Positions 40,887-49,622 are shown, counted from the first letter of the stretch. The stretch is 64,000 nucleotides of DNA from Streptomyces sp. DHE7-1 (GCA_016432725.1 JACJDG010000003.1:2232001-2296000), one strand, 5' to 3'. Notes: generated by a model not told the origin, from the sequence alone. Numbers and translations are program-made.

Positions 40887-41902
40887 CCGCACGTACCCGC
40901 GTCCTGATCCTGCTCACGGCCGTCGCGGTGCTGGCCGCGGTCGCCCTGGCGTCCGTGCTGCACGCGTCGGCGCGCGCCGACCGCCGCGACCACGCGCAGG
41001 CCGGCGGCCCCGCGGTCGCACCGGGACCGGTGACGCTGACCGGCCACGGCCGGATGGTCTTCCGCAACATGGCGTGGGGCCCGCACCGCGACGAGCTGAC
41101 CACGGTCCCGGCCGCCGACCCGGGCGGACCGCGCACCGCCTCGGGCGTCAAGTGCCTGCGCTTCCACGCCGCCGCCGGCACCGGCGTCTGCCTGCAGGCC
41201 GTGCACGGCCCGGTCTCGGACACCTACCGCGCGCTGATCCTGGACGCGCGACTGAAGGAACGGGCGCGCTACGACGTGCCCGGCATCCCCTCGCGGGCCC
41301 GGGTCTCCCCCACCGGGCACTTCGCCGCCTGGACGGCGTTCGTGGGCGGCGACTCGTACGCGGGCACCGACTTCTCCACCCGGGCGGCGATCGTCGACAC
41401 CCGCACCGGCAGGCTGATCCCGACCCTGGAGTCCTTCCGGATCGTCAAGGACGGGCACCCCTACCGGGCGGCCGACGTCAACTTCTGGGGCGTGACGTTC
41501 GCCGCCGACGACCGCACGTTCTACGCGACGCTGGCGACGGGCGGCAGCACCCGTCTGGTGCGCGGCGATCTGCGCGCGCGCACGGTCACCACCCTGCACA
41601 CCGACGTCGAGTGCCCGTCCCTCTCCCCCGACGGCACCCGCGTCGCCTACAAGAAGCGGGTCAGCGGCCTGCCCAAGGACGCCCCCTGGCGCCTGTACGT
41701 CCTGGACCTGCGCACGATGCGCGAGACCCCGCTGGCGGAGACCCGGAGCGTGGACGACCAGGCGCTGTGGCGGGACGACCACACGGTGGTGTACGCGCTG
41801 CCGGGCGACTACGGGGCCGACCTGTACACGGTCCCGGCGGACGGGACCGGCACCCCCCGGCGCCTGCTGACGGCGGGTCTGTCCCCCGTGTTCTCGCGTT
41901 GA
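40883..41902 (+). CDS. TolB-like beta-propeller protein, membrane-anchored or secreted
   Basis: The 339-residue protein has an N-terminal hydrophobic segment (RVLILLTAVAVLAAVALASV). WD40-like/TolB-type repeats follow: ARVSPTGHFAAWTAFVGG, TFAADDRTFYATLATGG, ECPSLSPDGTRVAYKKRV and LADQ-like DDQALWRDDHTVVYALPG. The recurrent SPDGTRVAY element is diagnostic of PD40 propellers. It overlaps the MFS gene by four bases. It probably acts outside the cell together with the upstream phosphoesterase and transporter. No enzyme motif is seen. Confidence 0.82.
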   Translation: MTARTRVLILLTAVAVLAAVALASVLHASARADRRDHAQAGGPAVAPGPVTLTGHGRMVFRNMAWGPHRDELTTVPAADPGGPRTASGVKCLRFHAAAGTGVCLQAVHGPVSDTYRALILDARLKERARYDVPGIPSRARVSPTGHFAAWTAFVGGDSYAGTDFSTRAAIVDTRTGRLIPTLESFRIVKDGHPYRAADVNFWGVTFAADDRTFYATLATGGSTRLVRGDLRARTVTTLHTDVECPSLSPDGTRVAYKKRVSGLPKDAPWRLYVLDLRTMRETPLAETRSVDDQALWRDDHTVVYALPGDYGADLYTVPADGTGTPRRLLTAGLSPVFSR

Positions 41903-42140
41903 ACGCCTTTTTAACGGAGTATTCGACTCTTCATCAGAAATGACGTCGCCATTGCTCTGTCCGGATCGGACTCACTCGAATGCCGCGCATCCGGAGGAGT
42001 TCGGCCGCGTTAGCGGAATATGACGAAAGCAAGGCGCTTGAGGGTGCGCGATGCGGCCCAGGGGGACCTCGGTCTGCGCCGGAACGACCAGGGACGCTCC
42101 GGCTGCCACGCGGCCGGCTGACGGGGGCGGGTCTTTTTCC

Positions 42141-43189
42141 GTGAACAACGAATACGCGGATTTCTATTCGACGGCTCCCCTGGAGGAGAGCTGGGACCCG
42201 GTCGAGGAACTCACCTATCTGCTGCAGGACGCCGCGAGCGCGCAGTCGGCCCAGCACGCGGCCCCCGTGCCGCCCCGCGCAACGGGCAGCCCTACGGCAC
42301 CGAACCGGTGTACGGCGCGGGGGCGGGGTACGGGGCCGAACCGGCTTACGGCACGGCGGGGTACGCGGCCGAACCGGCCTACGGGACGGGGACCGCGTAC
42401 GGGGGTGAACCGGCCTACGGCACGGGCACCGTGTACGGGGGCGACCCGTCGTACGGCACCGGGACCGCGTACGGAGGCGAACCGGCTTACGGGGGACAGC
42501 CGTTGTACGAAGCCGGGCCGTCGTACGAAACCGAGCCGCCGTTGGCGGCCGAGCCGGCCTACGGGAGCGAGCCGGCCTACGGAGGTGAGCCGTCGTACGG
42601 CACCGGGGCCGAGCCGCCGTACGGCACCGAGCGCGGCCCCGGCGACCCGATGGAGAACCTTGCGCGGATCACCAGCGAACTGCCGCCCATCCGGCGCCAT
42701 CCCGTCGGGCACCGGAAGGTGCGCACGCGCAGACTGCTGCGCTTCACGTGGCTGCAGACGGTCAGCTTCCTGATCGCGGCGCTCGCCGCCGCCATCGTGG
42801 CGATGGTGAGCGTGTTCGGCGGGCTGGCCGCCTACGCGCCGCTCCAGCACATCGCGGCCAGGACCCGGAGCGGTCCGCTGCACTGGTGGCCGCTGCTCGT
42901 CTACGGCCCCTGGATGGTGGCCTCGCTCTCCATCCTGCGGACCGCGCTGCACCGGCGGCGCGCCCTGCACTCCTGGTGCGTGGTGCTGCTGTTCTCCTCC
43001 GTCGCGATGACGCTCTGCGTGGCCGAGGCCGAACGGTCCTTCACCGGGGTGGCCGCGGCCGTCCTGCCGGCCCTCGCCGCCCTGACCTGCTTCCAGCAAC
43101 TGGTTCAGCAGGTCACCCTGACCCGGCCGCCGCGCCAGCGCATCTCCCGGCACCGGCAGCGCCCCGCGCAGGGGGCCCGGGGCAGATGA
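42141..43189 (+). CDS. DUF2637-like membrane protein with N-terminal Tyr-Gly repeats (one frame break)
   Basis: The GTG start gives NNEYADFYSTAPLEESWDP. The frame breaks in CGCCCCGC at 42271-42280; one base restores continuity into a repeat region of YGGEPAYGTGT-type units (about residues 50-165). The C-terminal domain begins RRLLRFTWLQTVSFLIAALA and has four hydrophobic segments, matching DUF2637, a Streptomyces-typical membrane domain. Total length is about 349 residues. The tail is Arg-rich. Function is unknown; the repetitive tyrosine-rich part is probably disordered and cytoplasmic. Confidence 0.72.
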
Positions 43190-43197
43190 ACCCGCAC

Positions 43198-43226
43198 GAC
43201 GGGCCACCGGCCACCGGTGGCCCGTC
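43198..43226 (+). terminator. Hairpin after the DUF2637-like gene
   Basis: GACGGGCCACCGG (43198-43210) pairs perfectly with CCGGTGGCCCGTC (43214-43226) around CCA, nine bases after the stop codon. Confidence 0.85.
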
Positions 43227-43308
43227 CGGGCGGCGGACCGCCCCGGACGGTGGCGTCACCGGTCGTGCCGGATTGCGATCATGCGGCCCCCGTGAACCCA
43301 TTCATTGC

Positions 43309-43736
43309 ATGATCAGACACGCGATGCGCACGCTGTGCGCCGCCGCCCTCGCGGCCGCCCCCTCGCCCTGACCGCGACGCCCGCACAGGCCCTGACCTCG
43401 TGCACGGTCAACGGCGTTCCCGTGTCCGGCACGACCGTCAACGGTACGGCCGGCTCCGACTACATCAGCTGCGGTGCCCTCGCCCCGGGCGACAGCGTCA
43501 ACGGCCTGGGCGGGAGCGACTACATCGCCGTCAACGGCGTCGTCGCCGGCACCGTCGACGGTGGCGCCGGCGGTGACTCCGTCACGGCCAACTCCGGCAC
43601 CACGTCGAGCGGGAGGATCCTCGGCGGCGACGGCGGCGACTCCCTGTTCGTGGGCCCGAACGCCGGCTTGGTCGACGGTGGGCCCGGAGCGGACTTCTGC
43701 CGGGTCGCCTCCGGCAACCCGCCCGTCAACTGCTGA
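43309..43736 (+). CDS. Small secreted Gly/Asp-rich protein (one frame break)
   Basis: ATG 43309 (or ATG 43324) starts a signal sequence MRTLCAAALAAAP. The C run at 43358-43362 is one base short; restoring it gives LALTATPAQALTSCTVNGV and a mature protein of about 110 residues. The mature part has GGSDYIAVNG, GGAGGDSVTANSG and GGDGGDSLFVG, loosely like RTX calcium-binding nonapeptides (GGxGxDxxx), and cysteines near both ends. It is probably exported. I do not recognise a named family. Confidence 0.6.
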
Positions 43737-43754
43737 CCTGTCCGCGGGAGTTCC

Positions 43755-44557
43755 CTAGTCCTCCGGCTCCCAGGCCCGGAGCAGGTCGAGGAGGCCGGCG
43801 TCCCCGTCGACCCGCAGGGAGTCGGCCGGGATCCGGTCGTAGAAGAAGAGGACCAGCTCACCGGCCGTGCCCCGGACGGAGACTCCGGCCGTCTCCGGGT
43901 CCGCGCCGGTGGCGGGCAGGCGGGTGAACCGTGCGCCGTCACCGTCGGTCGTGAGGCGCCAGGAGCGGCCCTCGGTGGCGTGGAAGTCGAAGACGGCGGG
44001 CTTGTGCGGCCAGGCGCTGGTCGTCGCGCAGCAGGAGGACAGGAACTCCTCGGCACCGTCGAGGGCCACCTCGTCGGGCAGCGGCCGCGGAGCGCCCAGG
44101 GTGAGCTGGACGTCGTAGGTGTGCACCGCGGTCTCCTGGACCCGGTGCCGGGCGACGCCGCCGGAGGTCCGCGACGACTGCGAGGTCCCCCACCACGTCC
44201 AGCAGCCGCGATCCGGGCCCGCCTCGCGCAGCGCGCTCAGCAGCAGCTCCGTCGACTCGGCCAGCCAGGCCGACAGGGCCTCGCGCTCGCGCGGCGCGGC
44301 CACGGCGGCGCCGCAGGCGACGGCCGCCCGCTCGGCGACGGCCTCGGCCGGGGTGCGTCGGCGGGACCCGCGCCGACGACGGCGGCCCAGAAGCGGTCTC
44401 CCCCGCCCAGGTGCTGCACCAGGTCGAACAGCGTCCACTCGGGGCAGGAGGGAACCCGCGCGTCGAGGCCGGGCGCGGCGGCGACCGCTGCCCGGAAGGC
44501 GGCCGACCGGTCGTCGATCAGCCGCAGCAGGCCGGAGAACTCCAGATTGTTTTCCAC
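43755..44557 (-). CDS. Maleylpyruvate isomerase-type (DinB/MDMPI) family protein (one frame break)
   Basis: A GTG start gives ENNLEFSGLLRLIDDRSAAF, then the family element VPSCPEWTLFDLVQHLGGGD. The frame breaks in the G run at 44350-44353 (plus strand). One base joins it to AERAAVACGAAVAAPRERE, the HRVQETAVHTYDVQLTLG metal-site region (WxxxE/HxxxH-like) and a C-terminal SCP2-like domain with VSVRGTAGELVLFFYDRIP. Members use mycothiol or are of unknown function. Length is about 267 residues, normal for the family. Confidence 0.78.
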
Positions 44558-44678
44558 TGCGGCTGTCTATCACCGGGCCCGGAGCCGGAACAGCGATTTC
44601 CCGTCCGCCGACAGCGACCGCCCTCTGCCGCGCCGGGAGGATACGCTCGGCACGGCGCGCTCAGGGGAGAGTGAGTCG

Positions 44679-45287
44679 ATGTCGAGCCGGATCGTTCATC
44701 TGATCACCAGCGACCCGCACGAGCTGCGCATGTCCCAGGACTACGCGGCGATCCTGTGTTCCCTGCTCGGCGCCATCCTGCTGGTGAGCGCGGTCGAGGC
44801 GGCGCGGACACAGCGGACCGCGGCCGCGGAGAAGCAGAAGCTGCGCCTGATGTTCGCCGACGAGATCCGCGAGAGCGCCGTGGCGCACCGGACCGGGGCC
44901 GAGATCCCGGCACCGCGAAGGGTCGCGGTACGCAGTGCGGTGCGGATCTACCAAATGCTCCGCGCCCACCTCGACAGGATGCTCAACTTCCTCTACGTCC
45001 TGTGGGCGTTCATCGTCACCGCCGCGTCGGTCCTGCTGTGCGCCACCATCGGCTGGTCGGCCGGGAAGTCCGGCGACCCGGCCCGCGACATCGCCTGGCT
45101 GGACCTCTGGGGCGCCATGCTCCTCATCACCTTCACCGGGTTCTGCACCGGCTTCCGGTACGTGGCCCTGCGCCCGATACGCAAATGGGAGGAACGCATG
45201 GAGGTCGCCCGCCGCATGGGCCTGTCCCGGGCCGAGACGACAAGCCTGGTGAATGCATGGGCCCGCCACCACGGGACGAAGTGGTGA
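44679..45287 (+). CDS. Membrane protein, unknown function
   Basis: The 202-residue protein has hydrophobic segments near residues 24-42 (AAILCSLLGAILLVSAVEAA), 106-128 (LYVLWAFIVTAASVLLCATI) and 146-165 (LWGAMLLITFTGFCTGFRYV). A basic and acidic cytoplasmic loop lies between the first two. The start ATG follows CAGGGGAGAG. I do not recognise a named family. Confidence 0.72.
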   Translation: MSSRIVHLITSDPHELRMSQDYAAILCSLLGAILLVSAVEAARTQRTAAAEKQKLRLMFADEIRESAVAHRTGAEIPAPRRVAVRSAVRIYQMLRAHLDRMLNFLYVLWAFIVTAASVLLCATIGWSAGKSGDPARDIAWLDLWGAMLLITFTGFCTGFRYVALRPIRKWEERMEVARRMGLSRAETTSLVNAWARHHGTKW

Positions 45288-45344
45288 CCTGACGGCAGGC
45301 ACGTCCCTGACTCTCAAGTTTCCCTCAGGGAACGGAACTTGCGC

Positions 45345-45374
45345 TTGTTGCGTACACGCGGTCACGCTTAGTGT
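45345..45374 (+). promoter_or_regulatory. Candidate promoter of the lipoprotein gene at 45495
   Basis: TTGTTG (45345-45350) and TAGTGT (45369-45374) are separated by 18 bases, compatible with the main streptomycete sigma factor. A short palindrome TTCCCT-C-AGGGAA lies at 45320-45332, just upstream, and could be an operator. The interval 45288-45494 holds no gene. Confidence 0.35.
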
Positions 45375-45494
45375 CCATGAATCCGACCACCAGGGGACGG
45401 TCGACACGATTGCGGAGCCCCGCGCGAGCACGGGCACGACACGGCGGCCCGGCCGCCGTCGGAGACCGGCCATAAACATGGGGGAAACCACGTC

Positions 45495-45986
45495 ATGACC
45501 TGTTCCAGCCTGCGGACGGCCCGGCTCGCCGGATGCTCCGTAGTGGTGTCGGCGTTCCTGCTCAGTGCGTGCACGACGTCCGGCAGCGGTGACGACAGAG
45601 CGGGTTCTTCGCAGTCGCCCGCACCGAGTTCGGCTCGGACGGCATCCAGGCCTTCGGAGCGAGAACTCGGCAAGCGGGCCCAGGCGGCTCTTGCCGCCGT
45701 CAGCAGCGGAACGCCTGTCGAGGCAGGCGCGGAACGCGTGACCGACGGTATTCACAGCGAACCCACCCTGAGCGAGGGAAAGACCTACCGCATCAGCCTC
45801 GCGTGCGCCGGAAACGGGAGCGCGCAGCTGACCTTCGTGCCCGCGAACGCCGGCACAAAGACCACGGTGCCATGCGACAAGTCAGTCGTTCAGCGGCGGA
45901 TCACCGCGGACGAGCCGGTCCGCATCAACGCCGATGGCGCCAGGGGATCGACCGGCGTGATCGCCTGGCAGATCAACGTCGTCTAG
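45495..45986 (+). CDS. Small lipoprotein, unknown function
   Basis: The 163-residue protein has a lipoprotein signal ending VSAFLLSACTTSG, a Ser/Pro-rich linker and a domain with SEGKTYRISLACAGNGSAQ and TTVPCDKSVVQRRITADEP, containing two cysteines that could form a disulphide. The ATG follows GGGGGAAACC. The same arrangement occurs in many streptomycete secreted proteins of unknown role. It converges on glnA2 across two hairpins. Confidence 0.75.
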   Translation: MTCSSLRTARLAGCSVVVSAFLLSACTTSGSGDDRAGSSQSPAPSSARTASRPSERELGKRAQAALAAVSSGTPVEAGAERVTDGIHSEPTLSEGKTYRISLACAGNGSAQLTFVPANAGTKTTVPCDKSVVQRRITADEPVRINADGARGSTGVIAWQINVV

Positions 45987-46016
45987 CCCGAGACCTCGGT
46001 CGTGACGAGGCCTGAC

Positions 46017-46085
46017 GAAGCCGGCGCCGTGCGGCGGACCGGCTTCGACGTCGTGTGGCCGATCGCCAGGAGCGGTCGGCCACAC
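46017..46085. terminator. Two tandem hairpins between convergent lipoprotein and glnA2 genes
   Basis: GAAGCCGG (46017-46024) pairs with CCGGCTTC (46039-46046), and GTGTGGCCGA (46053-46062) pairs with TCGGCCACAC (46076-46085). Both lie between the stop codons at 45986 and 46112 and can act in either direction. Confidence 0.7.
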
Positions 46086-46111
46086 AGGATTGCCCGTACC
46101 TGGCCGCCCCC

Positions 46112-47473
46112 CTACAGCACCGGCAGGTTCTTCCGCAGCTCGAACGCCGTCACCTCGGAGCGGTACTCCTCCCACTCCGACTTCTTGTTGCGCAGGAAGA
46201 AGTCGAAGACGTGCTCGCCGAGGGTCTCGGCGACCAGGTCGCTGCTCTCCATGAGGGTCAGGGCCTCGCCGAGGTTCTGCGGGAGGGGCTCGATGCCCAT
46301 CGCGCGGCGCTCGGCGTTGGACAGGGCCCAGACGTCGTCCTCGGCGCCCGGCGGGAGCTCGTAGCCCTCCTCGATGCCCTTCAGGCCCGCCGCCAGGAGG
46401 ACGGCGTACGCCAGGTAGGGGTTGGTGCCGGAGTCCAGGGAGCGGACCTCCACGCGCGCGGAGCCGGTCTTGCCGGGCTTGTACATGGGCACGCGGACCA
46501 GGGCGGAGCGGTTGTTGTGGCCCCAGCAGATGTAGGAGGGGGCCTCGCCGCCGGCGCCCGCCGTGCGCTCCGAGCCGCCCCAGATGCGCTTGTAGGAGTT
46601 CACCCACTGGTTGGTGACCGCGGAGATCTCCGCCGCGTGCCGCAGCAGGCCCGCGATGAAGGAGCGGCCGACCTTGGAGAGCTGGTACTCGGCGCCCGAC
46701 TCGTAGAACGCGTTGCGGTCGCCCTCGAAGAGGGACAGGTGGGTGTGCATGCCGGAGCCGGGGAACTCCGAGAACGGCTTCGGCATGAAGGTCGCCTGGA
46801 CCCCCTGCTCCAGCGCCACCTGCTTCATGACCAGGCGGAACGTCATGATGTTGTCCGCCGTGGACAGGGCGTCGGCGTAGCGCAGGTCGATCTCCTGCTG
46901 GCCGGGGGCGCCCTCGTGGTGGGAGAACTCCACCGAGATGCCCATCGACTCCAGCATGGTGATCGCCTGGCGGCGGAAGTCCATGCCCACGTTCTGCGGG
47001 GTGTGGTCGAAGTACCCCGAGTTGTCGGCCGGGGTCGGCCGGGAGCCGTCGACCGGCTTGTCCTTGAGCAGGTAGAACTCGATCTCGGGGTGGGTGTAGA
47101 AGGTGAAGCCCAGGTCGGAGGTCTTGGCCAGGGCGCGCTTGAGGACGTAGCGCGGGTCGGCGAAGGACGGGGAGCCGTCGGGCATCAGGATGTCGCAGAA
47201 CATCCGGGCGGTGCCGGGGGCCTCGGCGCGCCAGGGCAGGATCTGGAAGGTGGAGGGGTCCGGCTTGGCGATCATGTCGGACTCGTAGACCCGGGCGAAG
47301 CCCTCGATGGCGGAGCCGTCGAAGCCGATGCCCTCGTCGAAGGCCTGCTCCAGCTCGGCCGGAGCCACGGCCACGGACTTCAGGAAGCCCAGCACGTCCG
47401 TGAACCACAGGCGTACGAACCGGATGTCGCGCTCCTCCAACGTCCGGAGCACGAACTCCTGCTGCTTGTCCAT
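46112..47473 (-). CDS. glnA2: Glutamine synthetase type I-like protein GlnA2
   Basis: The 453-residue protein starts MDKQQEFVLRTLEERDIRFV. Conserved GSI elements are GIGFDGSAIEGFARVYESDM, YTHPEIEFYLLK, EFSHHEGAPGQQEIDLRYA, GSGMHTHLSLFEG and ARVEVRSLDSGTNPYLAYA. It groups by pattern with actinobacterial GlnA2 rather than the main GlnA. Streptomyces GlnA2 has been reported as a gamma-glutamylpolyamine synthetase in polyamine use, so a role in making glutamine should not be assumed. I use the ATG at 47473; an upstream ATG five codons earlier is possible. Confidence 0.92.
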   Translation of the reverse strand: MDKQQEFVLRTLEERDIRFVRLWFTDVLGFLKSVAVAPAELEQAFDEGIGFDGSAIEGFARVYESDMIAKPDPSTFQILPWRAEAPGTARMFCDILMPDGSPSFADPRYVLKRALAKTSDLGFTFYTHPEIEFYLLKDKPVDGSRPTPADNSGYFDHTPQNVGMDFRRQAITMLESMGISVEFSHHEGAPGQQEIDLRYADALSTADNIMTFRLVMKQVALEQGVQATFMPKPFSEFPGSGMHTHLSLFEGDRNAFYESGAEYQLSKVGRSFIAGLLRHAAEISAVTNQWVNSYKRIWGGSERTAGAGGEAPSYICWGHNNRSALVRVPMYKPGKTGSARVEVRSLDSGTNPYLAYAVLLAAGLKGIEEGYELPPGAEDDVWALSNAERRAMGIEPLPQNLGEALTLMESSDLVAETLGEHVFDFFLRNKKSEWEEYRSEVTAFELRKNLPVL

Positions 47474-47737
47474 CTTCCGCTTCCCCATCCTTGCTGGTCA
47501 GGCCGCCCGGGTTCCCGCATCGCGGGGGCAGGCGGTCGGGCACCTGAGCATCACACCACAACACCGTTTCACGTGCGTTGCGGACCTTGATCGCCCGGGC
47601 GTCCTCGGCCTGAACGCCTCACATACGGCAGGTGTACCGCGCTGCCGCCCATCTTGCCTGCCCGGGGCGGCATCCGTAATGGCCGGTCCCCTTCTCTGAC
47701 CGTTGCCCCGCGGGCGTGACCGACACCACGGCCCTTT

Positions 47738-47760
47738 AATTTGCATCTCAGATGCAAGTT
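47738..47760 (+). promoter_or_regulatory. NsrR box upstream of hmpA
   Basis: TTGCATCTCAGATGCAA at 47741-47757 has eight-base arms around a single C, flanked to give AA-N19-TT over 23 bases (47738-47760). This fits NsrR operators of streptomycete hmp genes. It lies about 70 bases before the hmpA start. A related box sits in front of nsrR at 49600. The rest of the 47474-47827 interval, which also carries the glnA2 promoter, shows no gene. Confidence 0.8.
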
Positions 47761-47827
47761 TATCTAGCGTTCTGATCAGCCGAGCGATCGAGCGAGTCGA
47801 AGCGATCGAGCCCATCGAGGAGTCCTG

Positions 47828-49024
47828 ATGCTGTCCGAGCAGTCAGCAGCCACCGTCCGCGCCACCCTGCCCGCCGTCGGCGCCGCCATCGGCGAGATCA
47901 CCGAGCGCTTCTACGCCCGGCTGTTCGAGGCCCACCCGGAACTGCTGCGGGATCTGTTCAACCGCGGCAACCAGGCCGCCGGCATCCAGAAGCAGGCCCT
48001 GGCGGGCTCCATCGCCGCCTTCGCCACCCACCTCGTGGACGACCCCGGGCAGCGGCCCGACGCGATGCTCGAGCGCATCGCCCACAAGCACGCCTCGCTG
48101 GGCATCGTTCCCGAGCAGTACCCGGTCGTCCACGAGCACCTGTTCGCCGCCATCGCCGAGATCCTGGGCGACGCGGTCACCCCCGAGGTCGCCGCCGCCT
48201 GGACCGACGTCTACTGGCTGATGGCCAACGCCCTCATCGCCATCGAGAAGCGGCTCTACGCGCAAAGCGAGCAGCGCGGCTGGCGCGAGTGGAAGGTCGT
48301 CGGGCGGACCGAGGAGACCGCCGACGTCGCGAGCTTCCGGCTCCGCCCGGCGGACGACGGCCCGGTGCCCGGCTACCGCGCCGGCCAGTACGTCTCGGTC
48401 GGAGTCACCCTCGCGGACGGCGCCCGACAGATCCGCCAGTACAGCCTGACCGCGGCCCCCGGCTCACCGGAGCGGCAGTTCGCCGTCAAGCGGGTGACCG
48501 GCGACGGCACCGCGCCCGACGGCGAGGTCTCCAACCACCTGCACGCCCACGTGCGCGAGGGTGACGTGCTCCAGCTCTCCGCCCCCTACGGCGACCTGGT
48601 CCTGGAGGACACCGAGGCGCCGCTGCTGCTCGCCTCCGCCGGTATCGGCGTCACCCCGATGATCGCCATGCTGGAGCAGCTCGCCCTCACCGGGCACCGG
48701 GCCCCGGTGACCGTGGTGCACGCCGACCGCTCCCCCGCCGCGCACGCCCTGCGCTCCGACCACGAGGCGTACACGGCGAAGCTGCCCGACGCCGAGCCGG
48801 TCTTCTTCTACGAGCGGTACGACGAGGACACCGTGGGTGCCGGGCGGCCCGGCCTGGTCGACCTGACGGACGTCGACGTCCCGGCCGGAACGCACGCCTA
48901 CCTGTGCGGTCCGCTGCCCTTCATGCGGGCGGTGCGCGCCCAGCTCATCGAGAAGGGTGTGGCCCCCGCCGACATCCACTACGAGGTGTTCGGACCGGAC
49001 CTCTGGCTCGCCTCCGCCGCCTGA
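47828..49024 (+). CDS. hmpA: Flavohaemoprotein, nitric oxide dioxygenase
   Basis: The 398-residue protein has an N-terminal globin domain (residues 1-140) with AHPELLRDLFNRGNQAAG and the proximal haem histidine in ERIAHKHASLGIVPEQYPVV. A ferredoxin-NADP reductase part follows, with the FAD site RQYSLTAAPGS near residue 204 and the NAD site LLASAGIGVTPMIAMLEQ near residue 268. It oxidises NO to nitrate using oxygen and NAD(P)H in the cytoplasm. Expression is evidently controlled by NsrR through the upstream box; nsrR is encoded just downstream on the opposite strand. Confidence 0.96.
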   Translation: MLSEQSAATVRATLPAVGAAIGEITERFYARLFEAHPELLRDLFNRGNQAAGIQKQALAGSIAAFATHLVDDPGQRPDAMLERIAHKHASLGIVPEQYPVVHEHLFAAIAEILGDAVTPEVAAAWTDVYWLMANALIAIEKRLYAQSEQRGWREWKVVGRTEETADVASFRLRPADDGPVPGYRAGQYVSVGVTLADGARQIRQYSLTAAPGSPERQFAVKRVTGDGTAPDGEVSNHLHAHVREGDVLQLSAPYGDLVLEDTEAPLLLASAGIGVTPMIAMLEQLALTGHRAPVTVVHADRSPAAHALRSDHEAYTAKLPDAEPVFFYERYDEDTVGAGRPGLVDLTDVDVPAGTHAYLCGPLPFMRAVRAQLIEKGVAPADIHYEVFGPDLWLASAA

Positions 49025-49037
49025 CCCGACGGGCGCG

Positions 49038-49080
49038 AAGGGCGCCCCGCGGGACCCCACCGGTCCGGCGGGGCGCCCTT
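49038..49080. terminator. Hairpin between hmpA and nsrR
   Basis: AAGGGCGCCCCGC (49038-49050) pairs perfectly with GCGGGGCGCCCTT (49068-49080). It lies 14 bases after the hmpA stop and before the nsrR stop at 49129, so it can serve both converging genes. Confidence 0.87.
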
Positions 49081-49128
49081 CCGTGTCACCGGGTACGGTG
49101 CCCGCTCCCCCTGCCCCCGGGGGCTGCG

Positions 49129-49584
49129 TCACAGGGGCTGCGGCGCCCGGCCGATCTCCAGCAGCAGCGGAGCCGTCGGGTCGACGACGATGTCCTGCAC
49201 CGTCACCGGGTCCAGCGCCGCGTAGAACGCCTCCTGGGCCCGGCGCAGCGCGCCCCGCAGCCGGCAGCCCGTGTTCAGCGGGCAGGGTGCGACGCCCTGG
49301 CCGGCGCCCTCGCAGTCGACGACGTCGCCGTCGCCCTCGAAGGAGCGCACCACGGCGCCCACCGACGCCGTGCGCCCCTTTTCGGTCAGACTCAGGCCGC
49401 CGCCCCGGCCGCGGCGGGCGTCGACCAGCCCCATGTGCTGGAGTTCGGCGACGACCTTGGCCGCGTGGGTGTAGGGCACGTCCATGTCCCCCGCGACCTG
49501 ACGTGTCGTGGGGCTGGTCGCGTCGGCGACGGTGAGTCGCATGAGGACCCGAAGGGCCAGGTCGGTGGAACGCAGCAGCCGCAT
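49129..49584 (-). CDS. nsrR: NsrR, Rrf2-family nitric oxide-sensing repressor
   Basis: The 151-residue protein begins MRLLRSTDLALRVLMRLTVA, with the winged helix including VPYTHAAKVVAELQHMGLV and the wing DARRGRGGGLSL. Asp8 corresponds to the reported cluster ligand of S. coelicolor NsrR. Cysteines are at residues 91, 101 and 107. The first two are separated by nine residues rather than the five I recall for the S. coelicolor protein, so the 4Fe-4S loop is longer. The start at 49584 fits the family; a longer frame begins at 49608 but would overlap its own operator. It represses hmpA and probably itself until NO attacks the cluster. Confidence 0.92.
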   Translation of the reverse strand: MRLLRSTDLALRVLMRLTVADATSPTTRQVAGDMDVPYTHAAKVVAELQHMGLVDARRGRGGGLSLTEKGRTASVGAVVRSFEGDGDVVDCEGAGQGVAPCPLNTGCRLRGALRRAQEAFYAALDPVTVQDIVVDPTAPLLLEIGRAPQPL

Positions 49585-49599
49585 GTCACGAGGGTAGGT

Positions 49600-49622
49600 A
49601 ATGCGCATCGCGCGTTCAAATT
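49600..49622 (-). promoter_or_regulatory. NsrR-like box upstream of nsrR
   Basis: The 23 bases starting AATGCGCATC and ending TTCAAATT keep the AA-N19-TT frame, and share GCATC at the same offset with the reverse-strand reading of the hmpA box, including a terminal CAAATT. It is only 15 bases upstream of the chosen nsrR start. This suggests autorepression. The symmetry is poorer than at hmpA. Confidence 0.55.

Noticed and set aside
40887..41943. Extension of the MFS frame through the beta-propeller gene
   Set aside because: It results from one missing base near 40846; restoring it yields a normal MFS end at 40886.
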